Assembly: GCA_002455275.1 (NCBI GenBank)
Contig: DKKO01000006.1
Span: 1,810-49,534, forward strand
Direction: 5' to 3'
Source of the DNA: Candidatus Saccharibacteria bacterium UBA6664
GTDB lineage: Bacteria; Patescibacteriota; Saccharimonadia; Saccharimonadales; Saccharimonadaceae
Length of the DNA: 47,725 bases
Every line of letters begins with the position of its first letter. The first letter of the stretch is position 1. A program made the translations under genes and the position numbers. The notes below the pieces were generated by a model. The model had not been told where the DNA came from. It made no database searches and was given only the letters and a program-made list of their open reading frames with translations. This document shows, piece after piece, positions 22,161 to 30,834 of this stretch.

Positions 22161-23360
22161 ATGCCTGAAGTAAAACCAAGTGAAATACAGACGTTTGCCA
22201 GCATTAAAGTAGTTGGTGTTGGTGGAGCCGGTGGCTCTGCCGTAAACCGTATGAAAGATGCGGGTTTAACTGGTGTGCAATTTATTGCAATGAACACCGA
22301 CGCACAAGCATTGCACAATTCGAGGGCAGACTTAAAGATACATTTAGGTAAGGACACAACCAAAGGACTGGGAGCAGGAGCAGACCCAGCTAAGGGTGAG
22401 CAAGCGGCCAATGAGTCTCGTGACGAAATCCGGAACGCATTAGAGGGCGCAGACATGGTGTTTGTTACCATCGGAGCTGGTGGCGGTACTGGTTCAGGTG
22501 CTGGTCACATCGTTGCTGAAGTCGCACGTGAGTTAGGAATTCTTGTGGTTGGTGTTGCTACCAAACCATTCAGCTTTGAGGGTGAAAAGCGACGCACCAA
22601 CGCTGAATGGGCCGTTGCACAGCTAGGACGCCAGGTGGATACGCTTATTACTATTCCAAATGACCGCCTACTTCAAACTATCGATCGACGTACGCCACTT
22701 CTAGAGACCTTTAAGATCGCCGATGACGTACTGCGTCAGGGTGTCCAAGGTATTAGCGAACTTATCACCGAACACGGCTTGATTAACCTCGACTTTGCCG
22801 ACGTGAAAGCGATTATGAGCAATGCCGGCTCTGCGCTTATGGGAATTGGCCGCGCCAGTGGCGACGACCGTGCTGCCCAGGCTGCTCAGCAGGCCATTGA
22901 ATCACCACTTATCGAAGTATCTATCGACGGCGCTAAGGGCGTATTGTTCAACGTAACCGGTGGCTACGACATGAGCATGAGTGAGATTCAAGAAGCTGCT
23001 GAAATCATCACCAGTGCTGTATCACCAGATGCAAACATCATCTTTGGTGCGACATTGAAACCTGAACTAGAGGACGAACTTATCATTACAGTTATTGCAA
23101 CTGGATTCGATAGTGAATTCCTACACGAACAGGCAGCAAGTCTCGACAAGCCGACTTTATTGACACAAAGCGAGAGTGATAATGTTGATGACAGTACGGT
23201 ACAGTCAGTTGATATGGAACTCGACAAGGAAGATCCGGCTGCTTCGTTTGCTGCCGATGAAAACACGACGAACATTTGGAGTCAACCCGACGAAGAAGAT
23301 GAAGACGACACTCCAGCATTTTTGCGACGTCGTAAGAAAAACAAGAAATCAGACGAATAA
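22161..23360 (+). CDS. ftsZ: Cell division GTPase FtsZ
   Basis: A tubulin homologue that forms the division ring. It has 399 aa. The tubulin signature GAGGGTGSG is at 106-114, and the synergy-loop region (NLDFADVKAIMSNAG) follows. After an acidic linker (about 330-380) the C-terminal peptide DTPAFLRRR matches the FtsA/ZipA-binding tail. SD GGGAGG lies 13 nt upstream. It is followed by nrdR, a thioredoxin-like gene and VKOR in tight succession. Confidence 0.97.
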   Translation: MPEVKPSEIQTFASIKVVGVGGAGGSAVNRMKDAGLTGVQFIAMNTDAQALHNSRADLKIHLGKDTTKGLGAGADPAKGEQAANESRDEIRNALEGADMVFVTIGAGGGTGSGAGHIVAEVARELGILVVGVATKPFSFEGEKRRTNAEWAVAQLGRQVDTLITIPNDRLLQTIDRRTPLLETFKIADDVLRQGVQGISELITEHGLINLDFADVKAIMSNAGSALMGIGRASGDDRAAQAAQQAIESPLIEVSIDGAKGVLFNVTGGYDMSMSEIQEAAEIITSAVSPDANIIFGATLKPELEDELIITVIATGFDSEFLHEQAASLDKPTLLTQSESDNVDDSTVQSVDMELDKEDPAASFAADENTTNIWSQPDEEDEDDTPAFLRRRKKNKKSDE

Positions 23361-23374
23361 CGAAAGGTGAGTCG

Positions 23375-23821
23375 ATGAGTACATCAATCAACATCGGCGA
23401 CAGCAGGGTTCTTGAATCGCGAGAGGTAGGCGATGGAAAGACAATCCGCCGCCGCCGTGAAGCACCCGACGGAACGCGATTTACTACCTATGAGCGCATT
23501 GAGAAACCCAACCTAGCGGTAATTAAAAAAGACGGTGACCGCGAACTATTTGACCGTGATAAATTGGCAGCTGCTATTAAACAATCGGTTGGAAAATTCT
23601 TTTCATCAGAGGTAGAAGTTGAAGAAATTGTTGATAGCGTAGAAGAAGCGGTATATGGATTGGCAGAAAGTGAAGTATTTTCAAAGCAAATCGGTGAGAT
23701 CGTGCTTGATGAATTGGCTAAAAGAAACCAAGTAGCCTATGTACGTTTTGCGAGCGTATTTCACGACTTTAAAACCCTCGACGACTTTGTGGCATTACTA
23801 GCTAAGCGACAGCAGAAGTAG
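23375..23821 (+). CDS. nrdR: NrdR-like ATP-cone protein lacking zinc-binding cysteines
   Basis: NrdR represses ribonucleotide reductase genes. This protein of 148 aa matches NrdR along its length: SRVLESREVGDGKTIRRRRE, RFTTYERIEKPNLAVIKKDG, the ATP-cone, and the end VAYVRFASVFHDFKTLDDF. The four cysteines of the N-terminal zinc ribbon are absent. The usual CPxC start is MSTSIN-like, and the second pair (E-C-P-x-C-G) reads EAPDG. DNA binding may be lost or altered. The symbol is given by homology. It directly follows ftsZ. Confidence 0.8.
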   Translation: MSTSINIGDSRVLESREVGDGKTIRRRREAPDGTRFTTYERIEKPNLAVIKKDGDRELFDRDKLAAAIKQSVGKFFSSEVEVEEIVDSVEEAVYGLAESEVFSKQIGEIVLDELAKRNQVAYVRFASVFHDFKTLDDFVALLAKRQQK

Positions 23822-23827
23822 TCAGCC

Positions 23828-24085
23828 ATGAAGGTAGTAATTATCTACAAGTCAGAAAGTGAGCACGCACGAGCCGTTGAAGATTATATGCGCGATTTCC
23901 AACGCCAAACTGGCCATGAACTCGAGACATTAGACCCCGATAGTAAAGACGGTGCAACCACTTGTGAAACCTACGACATCGTTGAATACCCAACACTGCT
24001 GGCAACTAGCGACGATGGTCACATGCAAAATATGTGGAGCGGGTTACCTTTGCCGACAATTAGTGAGGTGAGCTACTATGTTTAA
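23828..24085 (+). CDS. Thioredoxin-fold protein without CxxC
   Basis: A protein of 85 aa. MKVVIIYKSESEHARAVEDYM and later VEYPTLLATSDDG have the thioredoxin pattern (beta1, the cis-Pro motif YPT), but the active-site CxxC is replaced by Ser-Glu-Ser-Glu. A lone Cys is in TTCETYDI. Its stop overlaps the VKOR start by 8 nt, so the two are coupled. It may bind a partner rather than catalyse disulfide exchange. The fold is inferred. Confidence 0.6.
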   Translation: MKVVIIYKSESEHARAVEDYMRDFQRQTGHELETLDPDSKDGATTCETYDIVEYPTLLATSDDGHMQNMWSGLPLPTISEVSYYV

Positions 24086-24710
24086 TTCAGTCAAAGATTT
24101 TTTCACACACAGCGACAAAAAACTTCGCGACAACCGCTGGATTTTCACAAGCATGCTGATAGGCTCATTGCTGAGCTTGCTTGCTTCGTTTGTACTTTCC
24201 ATAGAGGCGATTGAGCTTGCGAAAAATCCAAACGCGGCACTAAGCTGTAACGTAAACGTAGTGTTGAACTGTGCGACAGTAAATAACCACCCGACAGGCA
24301 CGCTACTTGGATTTCCTAACAGCTTTATTGGTATGATGGCTGAGCCGATTGTTATTACCGTAGCGATTGCCGGACTTGCCGGAGTAGCTTTCCCACGAAA
24401 GTTTATGTTTGCAGCCCAAATAGGCTATAGTCTCGGTTTTATGTTCGCTTTGTTTTTGTTTTACGTCAGTTTCTTTATCATTCAAGCACTTTGCCCATGG
24501 TGTTTGCTTGTTACGCTAACAACAATTTTGGTGTGGTTTGCGATTACTCGTTACAATATTCGCGAAAACAACCTGTTTTTACCTAAATCAGTGCAAAACA
24601 AGCTACATTCATGGACGGAAAAAGATTATGACAAGTTAGCGATGTTTAGCCTTATCGCGGTGCTCGTTGCTGCGATTTTACTGAAATATGGCTCTGGTAT
24701 TTTCGCTTAA
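24078..24710 (+). CDS. VKOR family disulfide-forming membrane protein
   Basis: A vitamin K epoxide reductase homologue that passes electrons from disulfide formation to a quinone. It has 210 aa and about five membrane helices. Two Cys pairs are present: Cys57/Cys65 in the loop and the CPWC active site at 139-142. In bacteria it replaces DsbB and reoxidises a thioredoxin-like partner. It is the last gene of the ftsZ group, coupled to a Cys-poor thioredoxin-fold protein. A catalytic partner could be the CPQC protein at 28875. Confidence 0.9.
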   Translation: MFNSVKDFFTHSDKKLRDNRWIFTSMLIGSLLSLLASFVLSIEAIELAKNPNAALSCNVNVVLNCATVNNHPTGTLLGFPNSFIGMMAEPIVITVAIAGLAGVAFPRKFMFAAQIGYSLGFMFALFLFYVSFFIIQALCPWCLLVTLTTILVWFAITRYNIRENNLFLPKSVQNKLHSWTEKDYDKLAMFSLIAVLVAAILLKYGSGIFA

Positions 24711-24735
24711 GCTCGAAACAGCATAAAACCTGTGC

Positions 24736-24741
24736 TAGAGT
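24736..24741 (+). promoter_or_regulatory. Leaderless -10 box of the 24748 gene
   Basis: TAGAGT, preceded by TGC, ends 6 nt before ATG 24748. No SD is seen. Confidence 0.5.
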
Positions 24742-24747
24742 AATGGA

Positions 24748-25047
24748 ATGCCAGAGCGCTACACTGATAGATTTGATTCATATTCGCGTGTAATACAACA
24801 AGAAAAGTTGCTAAAACGTCTTTTTAGGATTGCACACATTCATACCGATTTGGATATCAATCCGGATAGTGACGATGAAGACCTCGAACGTTATTTTTCG
24901 TTATTTTGGCGCGAGTATTACAAAATGCTTTTGGAGGAAGAACCAAACAACCCCGGCATCATTTTGGCGCTAAAAACTGCTGACACACGGGTCGATGACA
25001 TACTTGAGCGTAATGGATTTCCCGAAGAACTTCGCGATCTAGATTGA
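24748..25047 (+). CDS. Small hypothetical protein
   Basis: A protein of 99 aa, soluble, helical and rich in charged residues, with an acidic middle (NPDSDDEDLERYF). No Cys and no membrane segment are present. The stop TGA is used, in agreement with the standard code. The start is a leaderless extended -10 type. Nothing identifies a family. It lies between the ftsZ group and the ileS leader. Confidence 0.65.
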   Translation: MPERYTDRFDSYSRVIQQEKLLKRLFRIAHIHTDLDINPDSDDEDLERYFSLFWREYYKMLLEEEPNNPGIILALKTADTRVDDILERNGFPEELRDLD

Positions 25048-25061
25048 AATAATCGCCTGTT

Positions 25062-25070
25062 TGGTATACT
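25062..25070 (+). promoter_or_regulatory. Extended -10 promoter of ileS
   Basis: TGG TATACT at 25062-25070, with TTGAAA (25044-25049) 15 bp upstream. The expected start is near 25077. Confidence 0.6.
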
Positions 25071-25076
25071 ATTTCA

Positions 25077-25260
25077 GATAGGCGCTTGAGTGGTCATCAG
25101 CCACGAGCTACAGGAAGAACGGCTAAATGCTCAGTAGAACTTGTCGGAATCGGCACGAAAGACCGAACAAATAAGAGCTAATGAAAGAAATCCTTTCTTA
25201 GAAACTGGATGGTATCGCCCCCTAGGGTTCCAGTAGCTAAGAAAGGATTTTTATTTTTCG
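25077..25260 (+). promoter_or_regulatory. T-box-like riboswitch leader of ileS
   Basis: This leader of about 180 nt lies before ileS. GGATGGTATCGCC (25207-25219) matches the T-box consensus GGGTGGTACCGCG at 10 of 13 positions. Its TGGT can pair with the ACCA end of tRNA-Ile. An ATC isoleucine codon sits in a small loop at 25096-25098, a candidate specifier. A terminator follows: AAATCCTTTCTTA (25188-25200) pairs with TAAGAAAGGATTT (25238-25250), then TTATTTTT. Unusually, the T-box hairpin is nested inside the terminator stem. Confidence 0.65.
25188..25258 (+). terminator. Conditional terminator in the ileS leader
   Basis: A perfect 13-bp stem (AAATCCTTTCTTA with TAAGAAAGGATTT) is followed by TTATTTTT. 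The 5' arm can instead pair locally, as GAAAG / CTTTC (25184-25198), which would free the 3' arm. Confidence 0.7.
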
Positions 25261-25276
25261 TTGAAGGAGGCGAGAA

Positions 25277-28126
25277 ATGAAGTTTAAGCACGGCACACGT
25301 AGACGAGCGATTGAGTACGAAAAAGACTGGGTACAGCGCTGGAAACTAGATAACACCTTTGAAAAATCGGTCGAAAACCGATCAAAAGATGATTCATATG
25401 TATTTTACGATGGCCCACCATTTATTTCGGGTGTGCCACACCATGGTACGTTGCTTAGTAGTATCGTGAAAGACGCTGTACCACGCTATCAAACAATGAA
25501 AGGTAAGCGTGTGGAGCGTGTATGGGGCTGGGACTGCCATGGTTTGCCCGCGGAGCGTTTTACAGAGAAAAAACTGGGTATTCACTCACGGCAAGAAGTG
25601 ATTGAGTACGGTATTGAAAAGTACATCAATGCCACTCGCGAAAACATGGTGCAAACCAGTAGCGAGTGGGAAGATGTGGTAGATCGAATCGGTCGTTGGG
25701 TTGATTTTAAGGGTGCCTACAAAACCATGGACAAAGACTACATGGAATCTATTTGGTGGGCATTTAAAACACTCTACGAAAAAGGCAAAATTTACGAAGG
25801 TGAAAAAGTGTTGATGTACTGTACGCTCGATGGCACGCCACTTTCGAAAGCTGAAGTTACCATGGACGCAGGTGCTTACCAAGATGTTACCGACCCGAGT
25901 GTATTCGTGAAGTTTAAGCTGGATGATGGCAGTACGTTGCTTGCATGGACAACGACCCCTTGGACATTACCAGCAAATACCGCACTTGCCGTAAATGAGA
26001 AGCTTACCTATGTAGAGGTAGAAGTAGATGGTGAAACATTTATCTTAGCAAAAGAATTGCTTGAAAAAGTGCTGCAAGACGAAAAATATCAGCCACTTGA
26101 GTACAAAGCACTGCGTGAACTAAAAGGTTCTGAACTTGTAGGTAAAAGCTACGAGCCTCTACTTGGCGTTAGTCGTGGTGAAGGTGCTCACAAGGTGTGG
26201 CATGCACCGTATGTTAGTCATGAAGATGGTACGGGTATCGTGCACATTGCGCCTGCCTATGGAGAGGAGGACTTTGAGCTTGCCAAAGAAGTGGGTATCC
26301 CCGTTATTCACACTATCGACGAAAATGGTTTCTTTACAGAGGGTGACTGGCAAGGCGAGAATGTGTGGGAAATCAATAAACAGATTGCGAAAGACCTACA
26401 CGAGCGTGGGGTAGTATGGAAAATCGACTACATTCGTCACAGTTACCCGCATTGTCACCGCTGCGGTACAAAGCTGATGTATCGTGCACATCCTAGTTGG
26501 TTTATGGATATAAATAGCCAACGAGGGCTAATGATTGAGAAAAATGAACCGATAAACTGGTTTCCTGAGCATGTAAAAAACGGTCGTTTTGAAAAAACAG
26601 TCGAGCAAGCGCCGGACTGGAATATATCTCGTGACCGTTTCTGGGCAACGGCTATGCCAGTTTGGAAGACCAAGAGTGGCAAAGTTCGGGTGGTAGGAAG
26701 CTACAGCGAGCTGAAAGAACTTTCAGGCGTAGAACTAGAGGATTATCACCGCCCGTGGATTGACGACGTCAAATTCACGATTGACGGGGAAGAGTACGTG
26801 CGAATCGATAAAGTGATGGACAGCTGGTTTGAAGCAGGTAGCATGCCATTCGCTCAGTTTCACTACCCATTTGAAAACAAAGAGAAATTTGAAGCGAACT
26901 TCCCCGGAGACTTCATCGTAGAATACATCGGACAGGTGCGAGCATGGTTTTACTACATGCATGCAATGAGCGTAGCTTTGTTTGGTGAAAACTCATTCAA
27001 GAATGTGATTGTTACCGGCAATGTGGCAGGGAATGATGGCCGTAAAATGAGCAAAAGCTACGGTAATTACACCGACCCGAATGAACTTATGGATAAGTTT
27101 AGCGCCGATTCACTCCGCTTTTTGTTGCTTAGCTCCCCACTGTTAAATGGTGAAGATTTTGCGTTGCAAGATAAGGAAGTAGGTGATGTGGCGCGTAAGC
27201 TTTCAATGATATGGAACATGTACGACTTTTTCACGATGTATGCCGAAGTTGACGGCTGGGAGTACGACGCTTCTAGAGCTCTTTCACTACAGCCAGACGA
27301 ACTTAAAAATCCGTTGGACGTGTGGGTAGTATCACGCGTGCATGAACTGAACCAACACATGACCAAACACATGGACGCCTATGACATACCAGAGGCAATG
27401 AGTGACATTTTGCCGTTTATCGAGGACGCCAGCAACTGGTATGTACGCCGTAGCAGGCGCCGCTTTTGGAAGAGCGAAGACGATGGTGATAAAGCCGATG
27501 CCTACCGCACCCTACACTACATATTAATGAAACTCTCGATGATTCTGGCACCATTCACACCTTTCTTGGCGGAAGAACTATATCATAATTTGGGCGGGGA
27601 AAATTCAGTACATTTGCTCGATTGGCCTACAGATTTCAGTATGAACGAACAAGTACTTGAAGAAATGCGCGAAGTACGGGAATACGTGAACGAAGGCTTG
27701 AGCCTGCGCGCAAAAGCTGGCATAAAAGTACGCCAACCACTGGCGAGTGTTACTGTGCCAAAGCTTGGTGATGCGGTTGATTACGAAAGTATTTTGACCG
27801 AAGAGCTGAACGTGAAAGAAGTGAAAACGGGTAGCGAAGTATCGATTGATGAAATGATTACTCCAGAATTAAAACGTGAAGGAATGATGCGTGAAATCAT
27901 TCGGCACGTGCAGGCGGCACGCAAAAATGCTGGTTTGAACGTCGACGATAGAATTCTGCTACAACTCACAACACAAGATAACGAACTACAAACCGCAATA
28001 GCTGAGCACTCTGAAACTATTCAAGCAGAAGTGTTAGCGGCTGCACTTGATGACGTTTCACATGCCTACACAACCGAAGCAAGAGTCGACGAGGCTGGTC
28101 TTACTGTGTCGCTCGAAAAAGCCTAA
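25277..28126 (+). CDS. ileS: Isoleucyl-tRNA synthetase
   Basis: It charges tRNA-Ile. It has 949 aa. The HIGH motif appears as PHHG (54-57) and KMSKS is at 590-594. The CP1 editing domain lies between, and the anticodon-binding domain after about 650. The C-terminal zinc site of some bacterial forms is not seen; the length and tail resemble the type 2 (eukaryote-like) enzymes common in CPR. SD GAAGGAGG precedes the ATG. The stop overlaps the convergent ccdA stop. Confidence 0.97.
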   Translation: MKFKHGTRRRAIEYEKDWVQRWKLDNTFEKSVENRSKDDSYVFYDGPPFISGVPHHGTLLSSIVKDAVPRYQTMKGKRVERVWGWDCHGLPAERFTEKKLGIHSRQEVIEYGIEKYINATRENMVQTSSEWEDVVDRIGRWVDFKGAYKTMDKDYMESIWWAFKTLYEKGKIYEGEKVLMYCTLDGTPLSKAEVTMDAGAYQDVTDPSVFVKFKLDDGSTLLAWTTTPWTLPANTALAVNEKLTYVEVEVDGETFILAKELLEKVLQDEKYQPLEYKALRELKGSELVGKSYEPLLGVSRGEGAHKVWHAPYVSHEDGTGIVHIAPAYGEEDFELAKEVGIPVIHTIDENGFFTEGDWQGENVWEINKQIAKDLHERGVVWKIDYIRHSYPHCHRCGTKLMYRAHPSWFMDINSQRGLMIEKNEPINWFPEHVKNGRFEKTVEQAPDWNISRDRFWATAMPVWKTKSGKVRVVGSYSELKELSGVELEDYHRPWIDDVKFTIDGEEYVRIDKVMDSWFEAGSMPFAQFHYPFENKEKFEANFPGDFIVEYIGQVRAWFYYMHAMSVALFGENSFKNVIVTGNVAGNDGRKMSKSYGNYTDPNELMDKFSADSLRFLLLSSPLLNGEDFALQDKEVGDVARKLSMIWNMYDFFTMYAEVDGWEYDASRALSLQPDELKNPLDVWVVSRVHELNQHMTKHMDAYDIPEAMSDILPFIEDASNWYVRRSRRRFWKSEDDGDKADAYRTLHYILMKLSMILAPFTPFLAEELYHNLGGENSVHLLDWPTDFSMNEQVLEEMREVREYVNEGLSLRAKAGIKVRQPLASVTVPKLGDAVDYESILTEELNVKEVKTGSEVSIDEMITPELKREGMMREIIRHVQAARKNAGLNVDDRILLQLTTQDNELQTAIAEHSETIQAEVLAAALDDVSHAYTTEARVDEAGLTVSLEKA

Positions 28127-28875
28127 CTTGGTTTAATAAACGACTGGAAATTCTCTTCGAGGCCACTGGTGCCATTGTATACGCCATGCTCGAGTAGATA
28201 TGTTTGGACTGACTTGTCCCAGCCCAAAATTACGGCTAATCCAACTAGCACGAATAATACGCCGATAACTCTTCGAAATAGGCCATGTTCGTCTAGCGCC
28301 CAGCCTAATTTTCGGGTTACGGCAGCTCCGAATAACGCCACGATTAATAGGGCGAGGCTCATGCCTAAAATATACGAAAGCAAGTACAGTACGCCAAGCC
28401 CGAACGATACCGGGAGTACAGCTGCCAGAATGAGCGCATAGGTTGGGCTACAGCTTGAAAAGACTGGTCCTAGCGCAGCTCCTGTCGCGACAGAACCAAG
28501 CCATCCTTCGCGTTTGGTCGCGAGCCCGAGATGTTTGTTGGCGCGAATAGGCAAGCCAAAAAACTCAGAAACGGTGAGCCAAAACTCTGGAAAGAGAAAG
28601 TTTAAGCCGATTGCTAGCACAATTCCCCCAGAGACAAGCTGCCATACTACCTGCGGAACACCGAGTAGTGAAGTGGTAGCCTTGAGCAGCATAGTAAATA
28701 TAAATACAGACAGTGCTAGACTTCCGATGATTACGAGAGCACGGCGTAGAAGCTCTGTTTTTGAATCGTCTGATCGTGAACTGCTTCCACCAATAACAAG
28801 CGGTAACAAAGGCAGAATACACGGTGCTGCAACAGTAAGAACGCCGGCGAGAAAGGTGAGTAAAAATAGCACCAC
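28123..28875 (-). CDS. CcdA/DsbD-type thiol-reductant transporter
   Basis: An integral membrane protein of 250 aa with about six helices that moves reducing power across the membrane. Catalytic Cys19 lies in APCILPLLP and Cys142 in FSSCSPTYA, the expected pair in helices 1 and 4. It forms a two-gene unit with the upstream thioredoxin-like gene: the stop and start overlap by one base (TAGTG, GTG start). The partner at 28875-29372 is its likely extracytoplasmic thioredoxin. It has no fused domain. Confidence 0.85.
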   Translation of the reverse strand: MVLFLLTFLAGVLTVAAPCILPLLPLVIGGSSSRSDDSKTELLRRALVIIGSLALSVFIFTMLLKATTSLLGVPQVVWQLVSGGIVLAIGLNFLFPEFWLTVSEFFGLPIRANKHLGLATKREGWLGSVATGAALGPVFSSCSPTYALILAAVLPVSFGLGVLYLLSYILGMSLALLIVALFGAAVTRKLGWALDEHGLFRRVIGVLFVLVGLAVILGWDKSVQTYLLEHGVYNGTSGLEENFQSFIKPS

Positions 28876-29372
28876 TAGCTGTTGTCCTCGAGTAAGTTAC
28901 GCTTTACAGAGTCAAAGGTTGGTTCGTTGTAGGCAACATATTTTTTCACTAAATCGCCATTGTCATCTATTAACACAAAGGTTGTTTGAAGAGTCACCCC
29001 ATATTTTTCGCGCAGGTCTTGATGCGAGTCATAATCGACTTTAACAATGGTTACTCCGTTTGGAATAGCAGAGTTTTTTATATCTTCGTGTAGGGCACGG
29101 CATTGGGGGCACCACGGCGCATGGAAAAATAGAACCTTTGTGCCTTTGGTTGAAGCGATAGTACCACCCTCGTACACTACGTACGCACCCTTCGTTTCGC
29201 GAAGCTCAGCTTGGTCTTTGGCTGCAGCTTTCGTTGAGTCGGTGGTTTGATCTGTACGTGCGGCTTGCTGGTTCTGCCTGGTGGCTTCTTGAGAGCTCGA
29301 AAGGTACGCCCAAGCTAACACGCCACCCACCAAGACTACTATTCCACCAACGATAAATACGATTTTCTTCAT
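28875..29372 (-). CDS. Membrane-anchored thioredoxin-like protein (CPQC)
   Basis: A protein of 165 aa. Its N-terminal anchor helix (residues 4-24) is followed by a Gln/Thr/Ala-rich linker to about 60 and then a thioredoxin domain with HAPWCPQC (Cys88, Cys91) and the cis-Pro segment TTFVLID. It faces outside the membrane. The CcdA-like gene directly follows, so it is probably reduced by it, or it may pair with VKOR. A TGG TATACT box lies 14 nt before the ATG, leaving a short leader without SD. Confidence 0.87.
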   Translation of the reverse strand: MKKIVFIVGGIVVLVGGVLAWAYLSSSQEATRQNQQAARTDQTTDSTKAAAKDQAELRETKGAYVVYEGGTIASTKGTKVLFFHAPWCPQCRALHEDIKNSAIPNGVTIVKVDYDSHQDLREKYGVTLQTTFVLIDDNGDLVKKYVAYNEPTFDSVKRNLLEDNS

Positions 29373-29493
29373 AAATACGTATATCTAGTATACCAATATT
29401 TCAGCAGTTGTGGAAAATACTTGCAAGCATAGGCGGTATGGGTATATAGTGAAGGTACCAATATAAATTCTTATATAAAAAAGGGCAACAGCC

Positions 29494-30834
29494 ATGGAAC
29501 ATACACTCACGGCCGCGCGCGTCCTCATGGGCGACAGCTTGGGCTTTCATATTATCTTTGTGTTGTTTGGACTTACGCTACCAGTGCTGGTGGTTTGGTT
29601 CGAATACATGGCAATACGGCGGAAAGATTCGAAACTTCGTGATGTAGCAAAGTTTTGGTCAAAGATCATGGCCCTACTGGTCATTACAGGTGTGCTGTCC
29701 GGCACGGTAATAGCGCTGCAGATGTCACTTGTGTGGCCAGGTATTTTAAAGTTCGGCGGTGAAGTAATTGGCCTACCGTTTATGCTTGAAACGTACTTCT
29801 TCTTGATTGAAGCGGTCTTCTTAGCACTCTACATGTCGACGTGGGAAAACAAGCGTGTGTCGGCGTGGTTGCACTGGTTTTTCGGTATAATGATTGTCCT
29901 TGGAAGTACCGGAAGCGCCTATGTAATTACCAGTATTAATGGCTGGATGAATTTACCAACTGGCTTTGACATTATTGATGGTAAGTTTGCCAATGTTGAT
30001 GTGCTTGCTGCAATGTTTTCAACGCCAGCGCTGGTTACTTTCGTACATTCCATGCCAGGTTATTATGTTGCGGCTGGGCTATTTATTACCGGTCTATACA
30101 CCTGGCGGTTATTTAAGACGCGAAAAAGCGAACTAGGTTCAGCCAAGCACAAACTTGATTACTTTATTGTGCAAAAGCTTATGTTATTCACGGCTGTGGC
30201 ACTTGTTTTCTCTGCAATTACGGCAGATCTAACAGGCAAGTACTTGGCACAAAACGAACCAGAAAAACTTGCTGCGCTTGAGTTGAACTATGAAACGCGG
30301 ACGAACGCACCGCTGTTAATAGGCGGCGTAGCAGATGGTAATGGTGGCGTGGCTGGTCCTTACTTTGAAATCCCCAGTGCGCTCAGTTTGCTTGCATGCA
30401 ACACGCCAGGTTGTACGGTTGAAGGGTTGAATGAAACCGCGAAAGATTTGCAACCACCTCTGTATATACACACGTTCTTCGATATAAAAATGACGCTCAT
30501 TACCATTTTGGCAGTTGTAGTACCGCTCTACTTTGTCATTCGCTGGAAGCGACCAGAGCTTTTGAAAAACAAACTACTACTCGGTGGTTTTGTAGCAGTA
30601 AGCTGGTTTGGTTTAGCGATTGTGGAACTAGGTTGGATGATGACCGAAATTGGACGCCAGCCATGGGCGGTTCGAGGCTATGTCACCACGGCGGAAGCTT
30701 TGACAAAAACACACGACGTAAGTACCTTTGGCTACCTGTTCCCAGCTGCCTACGTAGTGCTGTTCTTGGTTACGTATCTTGCCATTCGGCAGCTCATTAA
30801 ACAGGAAAAAGCAAAGAAGGGGACAGTACTATAA
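29494..30834 (+). CDS. cydA: Cytochrome bd oxidase subunit I
   Basis: The quinol-oxidising subunit of a terminal oxidase that reduces O2 to water without pumping protons. It has 446 aa and about nine helices. His19 (in GFHIIF) matches the heme b595 ligand. A second His in VTFVHSMPGYY fits the b558 ligand position, and GRQPW near residue 390 is the subunit I signature. The SD is AAGGG. cydB starts one base from the stop. The enzyme would give an otherwise small genome a link to oxygen. Confidence 0.94.
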   Translation: MEHTLTAARVLMGDSLGFHIIFVLFGLTLPVLVVWFEYMAIRRKDSKLRDVAKFWSKIMALLVITGVLSGTVIALQMSLVWPGILKFGGEVIGLPFMLETYFFLIEAVFLALYMSTWENKRVSAWLHWFFGIMIVLGSTGSAYVITSINGWMNLPTGFDIIDGKFANVDVLAAMFSTPALVTFVHSMPGYYVAAGLFITGLYTWRLFKTRKSELGSAKHKLDYFIVQKLMLFTAVALVFSAITADLTGKYLAQNEPEKLAALELNYETRTNAPLLIGGVADGNGGVAGPYFEIPSALSLLACNTPGCTVEGLNETAKDLQPPLYIHTFFDIKMTLITILAVVVPLYFVIRWKRPELLKNKLLLGGFVAVSWFGLAIVELGWMMTEIGRQPWAVRGYVTTAEALTKTHDVSTFGYLFPAAYVVLFLVTYLAIRQLIKQEKAKKGTVL

